Below, one piece after another: positions 44,570-52,670 of a stretch of DNA of 64,000 bases. The notes under the pieces were generated by a model. It was not told the DNA's origin. It did no database searches and saw only the letters and a program-made list of their open reading frames with translations. The stretch is from Bin87 sp965217175 (GTDB taxonomy: Bacteria; Chloroflexota; Dehalococcoidia; Lucifugimonadales; UBA3495). Where the stretch lies: NCBI GenBank assembly GCA_965217175.1, contig OZ244251.1, positions 2,976,001-3,040,000 on the forward strand. Direction: 5' to 3'. The translations under genes and the position numbers were made by a program. The first letter of the stretch is position 1, and every line of letters begins with the position of its first letter.

Positions 44570-45540
44570 GAGCCTATCCTAAAAACTGATTGAAGATTGC
44601 AGGGGTGTTGCGGGAAGGAAAGCGGGGGTTGCGTCTAGACTGGGGCAATGACCAAAGCGAAAGACCCCAAGCCGCCACGTCCGAAGCGTGCTGGCCCAGC
44701 CACCAAGACCAATCCTACCACCGGCGCGTTCCAGATCTCCGACGAGCTCTGGGAGGTGCTGGCACCGTTGATCCCCCAGCATGTGAACACCCATCGTTTC
44801 GGCGGCGGCCGGCCTCGGGTCCCTGACCGCACCTGCGCCAATGGCATCTTCTACGTGCTGCGCACTGGCTGCCAGTGGAAGGCGCTGGACGCCACGGGCA
44901 TCTGCTCCGGGTCCACCGCCCACCTGCGCTTTCAGGAATGGGTTGCCGCTGGGGTGTTCCTGGAGCTGTGGCGGGTGGGACTGGAACGCTATGACGAACT
45001 GAAGGGGCTGGACTGGAGTTGGCTGAGTATGGACGGCGCCATGACCAAATCGCCCTTGGGCGGGGGGAAAAACCGGCCCCAACCCCACTGACCGCGGCAA
45101 AGGCGGGGTCAAGCGTAGCCTGTTGACCGAAGCCCAGGGCATTCCGGTGGGTCTGGCGGTGGACGGGGCCAACCGTCATGACATGAAACTGGTGCGGGCC
45201 ACGGTGGACAGCCTGCCCGTGCCGCGACCGGCGCCCAGTCCAGACCAACCCCAGGGTATGTGCCTGGATAAAGGCTACGACTTTGACGAGGTGCGACGTA
45301 CGTTGGACGAGTTTGGCTTCACCGCTCACATCCGCAGCCGGGGCGAGGAGGCCAAGGCCATCAAAAGAGAAGCTGGGTTCAAAGCCAGGCGCTGGGTGGT
45401 GGAACGCTCGCACAGCTGGCTGAACCGATTCCGGCGCATCCTGGTCCGCTGGGATAAGTCTCCCGACAACTACATCGCCTTCCTTCACTTCGCCTGCGCC
45501 CTCACCGCCCTCAGAGCTGCTGGATTATTAGGATAGGCTC
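44570..45540 (+). mobile_element. IS5-like insertion sequence nested beside the IS701-like element
   Basis: 971 bp with perfect 13-base inverted repeats GAGCCTATCCTAA / TTAGGATAGGCTC. TTA target duplications. Contains a two-frame IS5-type transposase. It is a second copy type of the element at 29295-30156 (similar ends, different sequence). Confidence 0.87.
44648..45536 (+). CDS. IS5-like transposase in two frames (shift at G6A5)
   Basis: First frame: FQISDELWEVLAPLIPQHVNTHRFGGGRPRVPDRTCANGIFYVLRTGCQWKAL; ends KSPLGGGKNRPQPH at a stop at 45091. The second frame, one base later, continues GGKTGPNPTDRGKGGVKRSLLTEAQGIPVGLAVDGANRHD and ends with VVERSHSWLNRFRRILVRWDK. The switch lies at the GGGGGGAAAAA run near 45062. 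As in the other IS5-like element a slippage site is used or the gene is broken. Confidence 0.75.
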
Positions 45541-46248
45541 TTAGAGGTCCTGGAACAGGAGGCTGAGGATCGCCGCCACCGCCGCATCAACCGGCTACGC
45601 CGGGAATCCAGGCTGCCCTCGGGCAAGACCTGGGAAACCTTCGAGCACCACCGGGTCCCCCTGGCGCTACGCCAGCAGCTGGACCATCTGGCCCGGGGCA
45701 ACTTCGTCGAGCGCGGCGTCAACGTGCTGGCCTTCGGGCTGCCCGGCACCGGCAAGACCCACGCCCTGTGCGCCCTGGGCCACCGGCTGGTGGAAGCCGG
45801 CCATTCCGTCCTCTTCGCTCCCGCCTACCGCCTGGTGCAGAGCCTGCCCCTGCGTAGGCAGGGGAGCTCCTCGCCGCCAAACGCGACCTGGACCTGCCCC
45901 GCCGGCTGCGCAAGCTGGACAACTTCGACTTCCTCCTCCTTGATGACCTGGGCTACCTGCCCCAGGGCGCCGAGGAGTCCGAGGTCCTCTTCACCCTCAT
46001 CGTCGAGCGCTACGAACGGAGGTCTCTGGGCATCACGTCAAACCTGGTCTTCTCGGAGTGGGAACGCATCTTTGCCAACCCCATGGCCACCGCTGCGGCC
46101 ATCGACCGGGTGGTGCATCACTCCGTCATCCTGGAGTTTGACGTCCCCAGCTACCGTACCGACGCTGCCCAACAACGGGGCCAAGCCGAGGAGGTGAACC
46201 GGCAAAACTAGTTGACGCTAAACCGGCAAATATGCTTGACGCGGGACA

Positions 46249-46253
46249 CACCC
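46249..46253. repeat. Target duplication CACCC, right copy
   Basis: Second copy of the 5-bp CACCC duplication flanking the IS21-like element. Confidence 0.8.
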
Positions 46254-46359
46254 GGACAAACCGGGCATAGTCACCGTCGCGCACCCCACGCGGGACATCC
46301 CGATAGGGACATTGCGTAACATCTTCCGCCAGGCGAATTGGGATTGGAGGGACCGGTAA
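46254..46359 (+). pseudogene. hicA: hicA toxin, 3' part
   Basis: Reads DKPGIVTVAHPTRDIPIG and TLRNIFRQANWDWRDR then TAA, the C terminus of HicA. The stop overlaps the hicB start in TAATG, so the pair was translationally coupled. Confidence 0.9.
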
Positions 46360-46781
46360 TGGAATACCTGATTGTGATCCACAAAGACCCGGAATCTGTC
46401 TACGGGGTTTCCGTACCCGACCTGCCCGGGTGTTTCTCGGCCGGAGAGACTTTGGCGGAAGCCATGACCGCCGCCCAGGAGGCTATCATCGGACACATCG
46501 ATACTCTGCTGATGGACGGCCGGCCGATCCCTGACCAGCTCCCATTCGAAGAGCATCTGGCCGACGAACATTATCGCGACGGGGTCTGGGCGCTGGTGAA
46601 CATCGACATGTCGAAGATCTCCGGCAAAGCAGTCCGCATCAACATAACCGTCCCGCAGCGCGTGTTGAATATCGTCGACGCTGCCGCTTCCCTATCTGGC
46701 GAATCGCGTTCGGGGTTTCTGACCAGGGCAGCTCTGCACGTCATCCAACAAGAAAGTCAACGAGGATTTGGCGACGAGTAG
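46359..46781 (+). CDS. hicB: HicB antitoxin
   Basis: 140 residues with GGAGGG before the ATG. The N-terminal part (HKDPESVYGVSVPDLPGCFSAGETLAEAMTAAQEAI) is the HicB RNase-H-like fold that neutralises HicA; the tail (RINITVPQRVLNIVDAAASLSGESRSGFLTRAAL) is a ribbon-helix-helix DNA-binding domain that would bind the palindrome at 41245-41269. It is intact, while its toxin partner is broken; the promoter is 5 kb away across the insertion sequences, so expression may depend on new signals. Confidence 0.92.
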   Translation: MEYLIVIHKDPESVYGVSVPDLPGCFSAGETLAEAMTAAQEAIIGHIDTLLMDGRPIPDQLPFEEHLADEHYRDGVWALVNIDMSKISGKAVRINITVPQRVLNIVDAAASLSGESRSGFLTRAALHVIQQESQRGFGDE

Positions 46782-46808
46782 CAAATCACGCTTGTCGCCT
46801 GGTTGTCC

Positions 46809-46841
46809 GCCGGGGCTGCGTTGTCGGATGCCGCCTTTCAT
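46809..46841 (-). repeat. Right copy of the 33-bp direct repeat
   Basis: Same as 41188-41220 with one mismatch: the start of a recombinase gene on the minus strand, followed by unrelated sequence. Confidence 0.7.
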
Positions 46842-47593
46842 TGGGTTGGCTCTGGCGTCAGGTCAGTTATTGGAAAGACAATCGGTTCGCGCCGCAGTTT
46901 TTTGAACCGCCTAACAAGAGGCGCGTGGTCTTCAATCATAGCGTTGATTTCAGCGTCCGCGTAATAGAGCTGATGGCACGCTATCCTGGCGGTCATGTCG
47001 GTTTGCCCTATGGCGTTGATCCAAACATCAGGAAACTTCAGGTTCATTAGATGACGCTCTGGAGACACGTGCTCGGCAATGTTGGACAACAACGACCATT
47101 GATAAATCAGCCTTTCTTCGTGTTCGGTTGGCTCATCGTTACGAATGCATTCGCACATCTTGCCGGCGTTTATGAATCTCCCAGATTGGCGTGGGTCCCT
47201 TCGTATGGGCCGATTCTGGGTTTGCCCCAACAATTCCATTAACTCATCCAATTTACTCTGGTATTGCTGCAACTCCGCCGGCCAGCGCTTAAAATATTGG
47301 ATGTCTATCATGTGTTCTACGGCGGGCCGAAGAACGGTCAAGGCGTCCACCAGAAACCCGCAGTAGAGTTGGACGTGGGCGCTCGCGAGAGTATGGGCGA
47401 TATCGAAATGATTCCACGAAACTATCTTGGCCAACCGTGAAAGGTCGGACTTATTCTGCCAGTAGAGATGTACTGCCGCATCGCCATGCCACTCTATCAA
47501 CTCCCAAAGTTCTTGCAATTTGGGTAACCAAGTAGTCAAGGAGTGCTTGATCGCCCCGGGTATACGGATCATCAGATAATCATCATTTGTCAT
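46838..47593 (-). CDS. Unknown helical protein of the leftward set
   Basis: 251 residues starting MTNDDYLMIRIPGAIKHSL. Largely helical with many Trp, His and Leu; segments include AHTLASAHVQLYCGFLVDALTVLRPAVEHMIDI and YFKRWPAELQQYQ. No motif recognised. Its ATG overlaps the TGA of the upstream methylase fragment (ATGA), so the genes were coupled. Ends at the 33-bp repeat. Confidence 0.7.
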   Translation of the reverse strand: MTNDDYLMIRIPGAIKHSLTTWLPKLQELWELIEWHGDAAVHLYWQNKSDLSRLAKIVSWNHFDIAHTLASAHVQLYCGFLVDALTVLRPAVEHMIDIQYFKRWPAELQQYQSKLDELMELLGQTQNRPIRRDPRQSGRFINAGKMCECIRNDEPTEHEERLIYQWSLLSNIAEHVSPERHLMNLKFPDVWINAIGQTDMTARIACHQLYYADAEINAMIEDHAPLVRRFKKLRREPIVFPITDLTPEPTQ

Positions 47594-47919
47594 CGCATCA
47601 CTGTCTGGTAATAGCAACGGCACCAGTCGCCGCTCGGGTTCTTATTGCCCTGGTTGCTGCAGGTCGGGCAGGGTATAGGCATCCGATCCAACGCCTCGTC
47701 ATCGGATAGTGTCCACGTATCCTTGAATGCTGCGCCCGCTGCCTGGCTGCCCGCCGGGGCGGCATAGTTGCGGTGGGAATTTAACGGCGGGTTGAGATAG
47801 ATCAAGTCCTCCGACTCGCTGTTCATGCCCTGCATAATGTCGATGTTGTCCCGCGTCGAGATTGTTTTGCCCGTGAAGTTCATCACGTTTGAGTCGCCCT
47901 TCTTGACGTTGGTGGTCAT
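47590..47919 (-). pseudogene. DNA methylase N-terminal fragment
   Basis: About 109 residues. NFTGKTISTRDNIDIMQGMNSESEDLIYLNPPLNSHRNYAAPAGSQAAGAAF matches the N terminus of N4/N6 DNA methylases of mobile elements; the catalytic motif DPPFN is changed to NPPLN. After TWTLSD the sequence jumps to a Cys-rich tail (IPCPTCSNQGNK), so the middle has been lost. Non-functional. Confidence 0.78.
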
Positions 47920-47948
47920 CTATTATTTGGTCATTCCATCCAACGCGC

Positions 47949-48935
47949 TCATAGCCCTGCCATATTTATTTGACATGCTAAAGAGCTTGAGTCGGGCCAG
48001 TCTTCGGGGTTGTTGGGCAATCTGACACGCCTCCCGACGAATTCTTTGTATGTAGAATGGATCAAATCGGGCGCAGCCAAAACTTTCTTCGTTTCTGGGT
48101 CTATGGCAATCAATCCCAAATCGAAGAGCGTGTGTAAGTCGGCGCGCAGCAGTAGCCCGTTTGAGAGCTGATTGTTTCCTGTCTCCGCGTACTTCAAAAT
48201 GTGGCACGCTTCCAGTGCTTCTGCCCCGTCACAGGAAGAAATCGCACATTTTCCTTGGTATGCCTCCAACAATTTTGTCCGAAAATCTCGTTGGCCTCGT
48301 CTTTCTGCAATGGTTCGAGTAACACGATTGACCGCTTCCGCATAGTTGGGTGGTTTGTGAAAATCTGGTCCTACGTCGACTTTTGCTACAACAGCGCGTA
48401 AGTTTCCTTTGAGGATGGAGGTCGTTGGCCCTCCGGACAGCGTTTCGTTTTCTGGCGATGACGCGTTCATCGCAAAGAGATCCTTGCCAACCCTGTCCGG
48501 TAGCCCCCGGAAAGTGAAATATCGTTCGCCTCTGTCGACCACCATCGCCAAACCTAAAACCTTGTGTATTCGACTCCCAGGATATTGGTAGGTGGATTGC
48601 CACAATACCCCGATTGGGATCGAGTCATTCAAACATTTAGCGACGCGCTGAACTCCATTCTGATCGCTATGGTGGAACGTCAAGGACCAGGAGTCGTCGG
48701 GCTGATACACGAGATTCCCGCCCGTCCTTACACTCACGGCATATTCACCTTTTTTGGACAATCGACAGATATGTTTGTAGGGGAAGATCAGTGGTATCCC
48801 ATCCTGCAATTGCAGGTCATGATAATCATGCTCTTCACCAACGTGATGGGCGTACCAATGCAGAACTCGCCGATGATCTCCGTGTAAGTTGCCAACGGAC
48901 TCTTTCAACGCAAGGTCCAAGCGATCGAAAGTCAT
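47949..48935 (-). CDS. HNH endonuclease (HNH_2 type)
   Basis: 328 residues. The C-terminal domain RDFRTKLLEAYQGKCAISSCDGAEALEACHILKYAETGNNQLSNGLLLRADLHTLFDLGLIAI carries the H-x-L, N-x-L and L-H/F-D residues of HNH_2 nucleases, as in restriction-like enzymes. The first about 210 residues are a recognition-type domain I do not recognise. It starts 20 bases after the ImmA-like gene, and is followed by the methylase fragment 30 bases later, resembling a degraded restriction-modification or defence set. Confidence 0.82.
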   Translation of the reverse strand: MTFDRLDLALKESVGNLHGDHRRVLHWYAHHVGEEHDYHDLQLQDGIPLIFPYKHICRLSKKGEYAVSVRTGGNLVYQPDDSWSLTFHHSDQNGVQRVAKCLNDSIPIGVLWQSTYQYPGSRIHKVLGLAMVVDRGERYFTFRGLPDRVGKDLFAMNASSPENETLSGGPTTSILKGNLRAVVAKVDVGPDFHKPPNYAEAVNRVTRTIAERRGQRDFRTKLLEAYQGKCAISSCDGAEALEACHILKYAETGNNQLSNGLLLRADLHTLFDLGLIAIDPETKKVLAAPDLIHSTYKEFVGRRVRLPNNPEDWPDSSSLACQINMAGL

Positions 48936-48954
48936 AGGCTCCTTCTCCTGAATC

Positions 48955-49344
48955 TCAAAGCAAACTCACTTGTCCCCAGGTATCTGGCGCATTCTCCCAA
49001 AGTCCGTGCATGGGAATGCCGAAGTGTTCGGCCACCTCGGCCATGGAGCCCAGCCGCTCAGCCAGCACCTCGGCCTCGTCAACCAACAGGCCGTAGGCGA
49101 AGTCCTCTGCCTCTCGCTCGAAAGGGATGGCAAGGCCGGTCCGGGACCGGAGCCAGATCTGGTTTCCGGGATGCAGCACTCGGTGACCGATGCCGTGGGC
49201 GATGGCCCAACGCCGCTCCTGGTCGTTCAGATCGTGGGAGACGGCCATGCTGCGCCCCACCATGGTTTCGTGGATCTCATCGGACGGTAGGGGCCACGAG
49301 AACACGTCGAGGCCCATACGCTCGGCGATTTCCTGAGCGTTCAC
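48955..49344 (-). CDS. ImmA/IrrE-like metallopeptidase with altered active site
   Basis: 129 residues. The family motif HExxH reads HGIGH (His50, Gly51, His54): the catalytic Glu is Gly. The third ligand region (EREAEDFAYGLLVDEAEV) is intact. ImmA proteins cleave ICE repressors to release the element; a Glu-to-Gly change should abolish cleavage. The XRE regulator at 50915 is the kind of repressor it would act on. AGGAGAAGGAG lies between it and the HNH gene start. Confidence 0.82.
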   Translation of the reverse strand: MNAQEIAERMGLDVFSWPLPSDEIHETMVGRSMAVSHDLNDQERRWAIAHGIGHRVLHPGNQIWLRSRTGLAIPFEREAEDFAYGLLVDEAEVLAERLGSMAEVAEHFGIPMHGLWENAPDTWGQVSLL

Positions 49345-49526
49345 GCTGCCGGTGAGGGCATATTTTGCCGGAGCAGCCGGCCCTTGTCCATGGATTTCAT
49401 GAAGTAGCTCGGGCTAAATGGGTATCACAGCATCATGGGAGTTTGGGTATATGGTTCGCAAACTGCAAATCCCAACACGTCGGAGTACCTAGGCAGTTGT
49501 GTATCGTAGGTATGAAATTCGTCGAT

Positions 49527-49919
49527 TCAAATCCCGTTTCTAGATAACCATTGGGCCGTAGCTAGGTGCACGGCGTCGAGGGGTTTTAAACTCCATCCGA
49601 GCGGGATGCCTCGCCTCATCAGATCCCGAGCTAATTTTCCTATGATGTCGATAAACTCGACAGATACGATGGCCTTGGGATCGGTCCAAAGAGTGTCGAT
49701 TCTTCCCTCTATTAGAGCATCAAGTTGCCCAGATCCTCGTTCCGACTCCGAGAAAGCTACTTCCACATGGCTCAATGTCGATGTATATATCTGGATGTCC
49801 CCGTCGGGGTTGCTTCTTGCCAAAAGAGATCCCAATGTGGGGCCCCTTCCTGGTGTGTCTTCAATGTAGGACACGAACAGGCATGAATCCCAATAAACGG
49901 CCCGATGGTCTTTAGGCAT
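49527..49919 (-). CDS. PIN-domain protein
   Basis: 130 residues. Acidic residues match the PIN fold: VYWDSCLFVSYIED, HVEVAFSE and PLDAVHLATAQWL. PIN proteins are often RNases in toxin-antitoxin pairs. The start overlaps the stop of the upstream partner by eight bases (ATGCCTAA). Likely the toxin of a pair with that broken partner gene. Confidence 0.8.
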   Translation of the reverse strand: MPKDHRAVYWDSCLFVSYIEDTPGRGPTLGSLLARSNPDGDIQIYTSTLSHVEVAFSESERGSGQLDALIEGRIDTLWTDPKAIVSVEFIDIIGKLARDLMRRGIPLGWSLKPLDAVHLATAQWLSRNGI

Positions 49920-50226
49920 CACGCATCCGCCGTATGAGGTCTTCAGGGGCTTCAAAGCCCGGCTGCCATGGAACCGCTCCCCGGGCCAGTTGGTAGGCGC
50001 CAGGCTCTTTCTCTTCAATTACCTCAATATCAATAATCCGCCGGATGACGGTTGGATTGCCTGTGCTTTCCTCTCGGGATACCGTACCGCTGACTCGGGC
50101 CATGCGGCCCCAAGCTTGGCGCATCCTGTCTTCCTGACCCGGTTCCAAATAGCAAGCAACCGCTCTGTCGTGGATGTTGTCGTACAGGTTGAAACGCAAG
50201 CCAGACCGGTTGCTGAGTGTCTGCAC
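49912..50226 (-). pseudogene. PIN-partner gene, C-terminal part
   Basis: RVQTLSNRSGLRFNLYDNIHDRAVACYLEPGQEDRMRQAWGRMARVSGTV and ending APEDLIRRMRDA. This is the end of a PIN-associated partner protein; its N-terminal half is at 50412-50771. A 121-bp MITE-like insertion and a stop separate them. The overlapping stop and start with the PIN gene show the original order. Confidence 0.7.
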
Positions 50227-50272
50227 TCGACCAGTAACCGCGCCGATGGACTGCGTGGTGCGACGCGGACTG

Positions 50273-50393
50273 CTAGTAGACCAACCGCTTTGAAATGATG
50301 GGAATCCGTCTTCACGCCTTGCTTTAGACCGACTTCGCTGGAGAACCAGGACGAAGCCAGCAACTCATCATTTCAAAGATTTCGGACCACTAG
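50273..50393. mobile_element. MITE-like insertion in the PIN-partner gene
   Basis: 121 bases with imperfect terminal inverted repeats: CTAGTAGACC...  and ...GGACCACTAG, plus a perfect 13-bp inner inverted repeat CTTTGAAATGATG (50288-50300 and 50366-50378). No coding potential. It lies exactly between the two halves of the partner gene. Confidence 0.65.
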
Positions 50394-50411
50394 GCGCGTC
50401 GTTTCGATAGA

Positions 50412-50771
50412 TTACGTGGTCAATATCTGGGTTTCGAACCTGACGTATTCCACTGACTCAACCAGGGAAGCGACGGCACCGGCGGCCTTAACAACCAACC
50501 CGCGAAAATCTTCTACGGGCTCGTGTCGGGCCAACGTGTTTCCGATTCTTTCGTATTCGCTCATGATGTCATCGACCGCTTCCATGCGTTCTGACTCGCC
50601 TCGAAAAGTGGCGATGGCACTACCGGGCTGTAAATCCTCGACAACCCAACGTATGTCCGAACTACGTGGGGTCAACGCCATTATCAGTCGCCGGAAGGCG
50701 GTGATGCCCTTGGCCAAGTCGCTCAGTTCGACTCGTCCTCCGAGCTCAAATGTGACGGTGGACTTAGGCAT
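50412..50771 (-). pseudogene. PIN-partner gene, N-terminal part
   Basis: 119 residues from MPKSTVTFELGGRVELSDLAKGITAFRRLIMALTP to ETQILTT and a TAA. Downstream continuation is at 49912-50226. The family role may be to recognise the target or neutralise the PIN protein. Confidence 0.65.
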
Positions 50772-50914
50772 CTCTGGCCGCTCCCACACGTGCGCGGGCG
50801 TTCTCAGACCCATCCGGGCAAGGTTCGCCATGGCACGGCGCAACAGGGTGGTGTCCTTGCAGGATTGCACTCGGCGGGCCTGACTGGCTCACTCCCGCTG
50901 TCATCGCGATAACG

Positions 50915-51319
50915 CTATTCCCCATCCCGTTCACGGCGCGCCCTTTCCTCCCGTTCGTATGTGAACCGCACGAAGTCGGCGATGGCCTTTATGGCCTCCG
51001 GGGACAGTTCCCTCGCCACTTGGCGTAGCGCCAGGCTGGCCTCGTTCTCGATGAGCTCCCAATCCGCCTCTATGTCGGATTGCTCCGGGTCGGGCTCGGC
51101 GGGTCCGTCGTCGCCGAGCAACCATTCGGTGGACCTGCCGTAGAGCACGGCCAGCAATTTTAATGCGGCCTGGGACGGGTAACCCAGGGCTCTCTCGTAA
51201 CGCGCTATTGAAGTCGTGCTGAGCCCAGCTTGCTCAGCAGCTTTTTCCTGGGTTAAGCCCGCCCTTTTTCTGGCTTCGGCCAACCGTGCCGGTATCGGAT
51301 ATGTGCGACTGCTGGGCAT
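50915..51319 (-). CDS. XRE-family transcriptional regulator
   Basis: 134 residues. PARLAEARKRAGLTQEKAAEQAGLSTTSIARYERALGYPSQAALKLLAVLYG is an HTH_3 (XRE) domain, followed by an acidic tail. AAGGA precedes the ATG at 51319. Probably the element's repressor, divergent from the small-protein set at 51440; the intervening 120 bases contain TTGACA at 51354 and partly palindromic CATGTAAT/ATTACA-like pieces that may be its operators. Confidence 0.87.
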   Translation of the reverse strand: MPSSRTYPIPARLAEARKRAGLTQEKAAEQAGLSTTSIARYERALGYPSQAALKLLAVLYGRSTEWLLGDDGPAEPDPEQSDIEADWELIENEASLALRQVARELSPEAIKAIADFVRFTYEREERARRERDGE

Positions 51320-51439
51320 GGAAATCCTTACTACATGGTGTAATAAAACTTCTTGACACGCCATATCATCATGTAATTTATTGCCAGCAACCAATAATTA
51401 CATCATCTCATGTACGTCCAAGGCCAAAGGTCGCCATAC

Positions 51440-51835
51440 ATGGAAAAATCGCCGACTCAGGAAAAACTCGAGGCACAGCGTCGGATGGATATTCACGACA
51501 TCGTCGCTCAGACCTTGACTCAACATCATGGCCAAAAATACATGGTCATGCTGGCCGCTGTGGACCTCGGCGTATCCGACGTAACCGTACACCGATGGTG
51601 CAACCAGCTGGGCATCGACATCGCCGGGTACCGCCGGCCATCGGACGCCGTCAACCCCGGACCCGAGGCGGTGATGGACCTACACGCCGCCCTCGCCATC
51701 TGCTTCTTCGTGGGCTGCGGGCTCATGTTGGCCCAATCGGTAATCCTTTTCCGCATGGGCAAAGCCATGGATAGTCTATATGCCGAATTGAGCCGCGTCC
51801 TAAGCCAACCCGAGGACCAGGAGCCGCGGCAATGA
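51440..51835 (+). CDS. Small HTH-plus-membrane protein, first gene of the rightward set
   Basis: 131 residues from the ATG at 51440; an ATG at 51410 is an alternative. Residues about 20-60 look like a helix-turn-helix (QTLTQHHGQKYMVMLAAVDLGVSDVTVHRW), then a membrane helix LHAALAICFFVGCGLMLAQSVILF. The C-terminal half resembles the next small gene. Its TGA overlaps the next ATG (ATGA). Function unknown. Confidence 0.65.
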   Translation: MEKSPTQEKLEAQRRMDIHDIVAQTLTQHHGQKYMVMLAAVDLGVSDVTVHRWCNQLGIDIAGYRRPSDAVNPGPEAVMDLHAALAICFFVGCGLMLAQSVILFRMGKAMDSLYAELSRVLSQPEDQEPRQ

Positions 51836-52060
51836 CCTATTCGCTGCTCACCACGCTGGCCATCACCATCTGCTTCGTGGTGGTGGGAGCCGGCCTACTG
51901 GCTCACTCGTTGATCCTGTACCGCATGAGTAGGCGACTGCGTTTTTTTGGGAGCCATCCTCAACGAGATATTCACCGATAACCAGAACTCTGGAGCGCCG
52001 GAGAGAAAGTGCGGTACAGGAGCACAGTACCAAAAGCGCCATGCGGAGGGCGAGCGATGA
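51832..52060 (+). pseudogene. Small membrane protein, frameshifted at T7
   Basis: MTYSLLTTLAITICFVVVGAGLLAHSLILYRMSRRLR then a T7 run (51945-51951). In the following frame GAILNEIFTDNQNSGAPERKCG continues to a TGA overlapping the next ATG, as in a normal ATGA operon. So either the T7 run is a slip site or the gene is a recent mutant. The membrane part is a paralogue of the previous protein. Confidence 0.55.
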
Positions 52061-52365
52061 CCACCAGAGACACAAAACCGTTCGGCAGGGTGTTCTGGCA
52101 CAACTCGCCGCATATCCCCTCCTCCCCGGCCAGGGAGTCAAACGCGCCTCCGGTCGGGACCATGCCCACAGACGAACACCACGAACCTCGGGCCGCCCGA
52201 CAGACCTGCTCTCACTGCGGCGCCACCTACACAATTTGCCCCGGCTGCGGATCGCCCGTGCATCACGGCCGGCGCAACTACGGCGACCACTGCCCGCGCT
52301 ACCCGTGCCTGTTCAGCAACCATCCCCGGGCCCGGCAAGGGTTCACACCGACCGAATTCACCTGA
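52057..52365 (+). CDS. Small zinc-ribbon-like protein
   Basis: 102 residues. CSHCGATYTICPGCGSPV with C-x2-C and C-x2-C could bind a metal. Preceded by the ATGA overlap and followed by the excisionase-like gene after 47 bases. Confidence 0.6.
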   Translation: MTTRDTKPFGRVFWHNSPHIPSSPARESNAPPVGTMPTDEHHEPRAARQTCSHCGATYTICPGCGSPVHHGRRNYGDHCPRYPCLFSNHPRARQGFTPTEFT

Positions 52366-52412
52366 TTAGCCGACAACCCCGGCCAACCGCCGCCGCTCCA
52401 GGAGCAATCGCA

Positions 52413-52622
52413 ATGACCGAAAAGATGGGATACAGCGTCGCCGAGGCCGCCAAGGCCATCGGCATCTCCGAGACCAAGATGCGCGAGCTATGCCTGCGAG
52501 GGGTGGTCAAGTCCATCAAGTTGGAGGGCCGGCGCATCGTGCCGCGTTGGGTGCTGGAGGAGTTGCTCCAGACCCCGCCGACCAAGCCAGACCCCATCGA
52601 CTCGTCGGCATTGTACTCGTAG
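52413..52622 (+). CDS. Excisionase-like MerR-type HTH protein
   Basis: 69 residues with AGGAG upstream. GYSVAEAAKAIGISETKMRELCLRGVVKSIKLEGRRIVPRWVLEELL is the HTH_17 excisionase pattern. Excisionases direct the integrase to remove the element; this one is far from the recombinase at 40067, but belongs to the same island. Confidence 0.82.
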   Translation: MTEKMGYSVAEAAKAIGISETKMRELCLRGVVKSIKLEGRRIVPRWVLEELLQTPPTKPDPIDSSALYS

Positions 52623-52670
52623 CCGCAACCTTCACCACCTACGGAGACCGAGATTAACCAGTTTGAACGG

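Larger units (their letters stand above)
43012..46211 (+). pseudogene. istB: istB helper ATPase, interrupted by nested insertions
   Basis: 5' part to 43144: MMDTSVMQERIGQLCGQFKL...GEALPTF. 3' part from 45541: LEVLEQEAEDRRHRRINRL, with Walker A FGLPGTGKTHAL, Walker B FLLLDDLGYLP and the IstB end SYRTDAAQQRGQ. A 20-25-base palindromic CCCCTGCG-x-GGCAGGGG stretch near 45847 adds a frameshift between VQ and LLAAKRDLDLP. TTAG at 43141-43144 and 45541-45544 shows the insertion point. Confidence 0.86.
41356..46248 (+). mobile_element. IS21-like element carrying two nested insertion sequences
   Basis: 4893 bp: 2493 bp of IS21-like DNA plus 2400 bp of nested elements. Ends begin TG and end CA. Both ends have repeated inner motifs (TGCCGGT and TTTTGCCGGT twice per end), the multiple terminal repeats of IS21 elements. 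Flanked by CACCC. It contains istA and istB on the plus strand; both carry frame lesions, and istB is interrupted by the IS701-like and IS5-like elements. Confidence 0.87.

Noticed and set aside
46338..46358. Earlier TTG start for hicB
   Set aside because: It overlaps the end of hicA; the ATG at 46359 has GGAGGG and the TAATG coupling.
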